Shown one piece after another: positions 21,436 through 21,859 of a DNA stretch of 21,859 nucleotides. The notes beneath the pieces were generated by a model, which did no database searches, was not told the origin of the DNA, and saw only the letters and a list, made by a program, of their open reading frames with translations. This DNA is from a virus, in the IMG/VR virus record IMGVR_UViG_3300041411_000200, positions 1-21,859 of that record. The stretch is one strand, 5' to 3'. Numbering within the stretch: position 1 is the first letter of the stretch; every line of letters begins with the position of its first letter. Both the position numbers and the translations under genes were made by a program.

Positions 21436-21482
21436 AACTACACTCTGTCGCATTTACAGAAAGTTCCTACAGAAACGAACAA
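21436..21482 (-). promoter_or_regulatory. Lipoprotein promoter overlapped by an operator-like site
   Basis: Leftward -35 TTGTTC (21482-21477), 18-bp spacer, -10 TGTAAA (21458-21453). Directly abutting the -10 is a family member at 21436-21452 (minus strand TGCGAC, AGAGT, GTAGTT), so the start point would fall within it. With copy 6 downstream the layout is that of a repressible promoter. The arms ACAGAGTGT (21404-21412) and ACACTCTGT (21440-21448) are also exact complements. Confidence 0.5.
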
Positions 21483-21515
21483 GAGTTTGATCTAACCCCT
21501 TGAGCTGATGTGAAA

Positions 21516-21859
21516 ATGCCGCTAATCTCAGGCCCAGAAACAACAAAGCCCACCAAAAGGCGGGCTTTGCGGGACCAAGCGAAGGTGCAAACTTCCTTGA
21601 TCCGCGACGAGAGGGATGCTCTCAACGTCTGGCTTAGATTCTACAATCTAAACGCCATCATTGGAAGCCCAAAATCCCCCTTTTGTCGCCCGTGCGCGCT
21701 TGGTTCAAGATGCTTTGGGCGCGCATGCGTATTAGCCGTTGATCAAGGGAATCTTCTCACAACGGCAGGTATGGCTAGCAGGTGCGAATCACCCAGCAAG
21801 GTGATCGAGAAGGCAACGGCAGTGTGGCTCAATAACCCAACCAAGTGGGCCGCAGACTG
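21516..21859 (+). CDS. Frame open to the right edge, doubtful gene
   Basis: From ATG 21516 the frame stays open for 114 codons and leaves the window (ends in KATAVWLNNPTKWAAD). An internal ATG at 21771 would start a shorter form. There is no good ribosome site at either, the amino-acid make-up is unlike neighbouring genes (a Cys-rich stretch RPCALGSRCFGRAC), and the DNA is a series of hairpins, so much of it may be non-coding. Not recognised as any family. Confidence 0.25.
   Translation, partial: MPLISGPETTKPTKRRALRDQAKVQTSLIRDERDALNVWLRFYNLNAIIGSPKSPFCRPCALGSRCFGRACVLAVDQGNLLTTAGMASRCESPSKVIEKATAVWLNNPTKWAAD
21545..21568 (-). terminator. Hairpin, probable leftward terminator
   Basis: AAAGCCC, an A-C mismatch, CC, loop AAAA, GG, then GGGCTTT. 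Read leftward it is followed by TTTGTTGTTT, consistent with stopping transcription coming from the right; rightward there is no T-run beyond the stem. Confidence 0.5.
21576..21805. ncRNA. Chain of hairpins, possible structured RNA
   Basis: Consecutive inverted repeats occur: 21576-21599 (CAAG-c-GAAG with CTTC-CTTG), 21609-21623 (GAGAG with CTCTC), 21634-21651 (TTAGATT with AATCTAA), 21693-21725 (TGCGCGC with GCGCGCA) and 21788-21805 (ATCACC with GGTGAT). Five stems in 230 nt is dense for random sequence. Strand and function are unknown. Confidence 0.3.

Noticed and set aside
1-21859. tRNA genes and insertion sequences
   Set aside because: No cloverleaf with T-loop consensus and no transposase motif with terminal inverted repeats was seen on either strand.

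Overview
The window reads as 21.9 kb of a temperate tailed phage (prophage or phage genome) from a Pseudomonas host. The host call rests mainly on the gene at 2235-2651. Its product carries the LK-ELEFE and NPHTG signatures of MvaT, the H-NS-type silencer characteristic of Pseudomonas. GC content is moderately high, gene packing is tight with many ATGA, GTGA and TAATG overlaps, and all recognisable families are phage families. The P22-like size of the portal protein and the absence of any long-tail gene suggest a podovirus-like virion, but most head and tail genes lie outside the window, so this is only an inference.

Layout. (1) 1-2207: control and integration. A leftward Cro-like HTH gene is cut by the left edge. 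Divergent to it runs a rightward unit of a hypothetical gene, a tyrosine integrase and a small HTH protein. (2) 2235-5360: early accessory genes. These are an MvaT-like protein, an Arc-like ribbon-helix-helix protein, several hypotheticals, a small membrane protein and a HicB-like fusion. (3) 5362-8675: replication and recombination. A primase-helicase is followed by a 329-nt non-coding segment rich in short repeats (candidate origin) and a RusA-type resolvase. (4) 8757-10849: a leftward six-gene operon around the antirestriction protein ArdA, with two tiny membrane proteins and duplicated hairpin leaders between genes, closed by a strong leftward terminator. (5) 11033-20977: late region. The small terminase stands alone and is followed by a 505-nt non-coding region. 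Then come three tail-fibre-type genes, two tail-assembly-type genes, a lysis cassette (two holin candidates, GH19 endolysin, a third membrane protein), the large terminase and the portal. (6) 20978-21859: a terminator, a leftward lipoprotein gene with its own promoter, and a hairpin-rich tail that is open in one frame to the window edge.

The most unusual material lies between genes. A 17-bp quasi-palindrome (TRCKAC, 5 nt, GTMGYA) recurs in at least five intergenic regions and nowhere obvious inside genes. A second palindrome, TGTCCGCACGGACA, occurs twice. Two arrays of 8-bp units (consensus TGTCCAAA) lie in opposite orientations on either side of the tail-fibre/lysis/large-terminase block. 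Together they suggest a dispersed operator network linking the left control region, the candidate origin, the ArdA operon, the late genes and the lipoprotein gene. All family assignments were made by reading motifs; no database search was possible.
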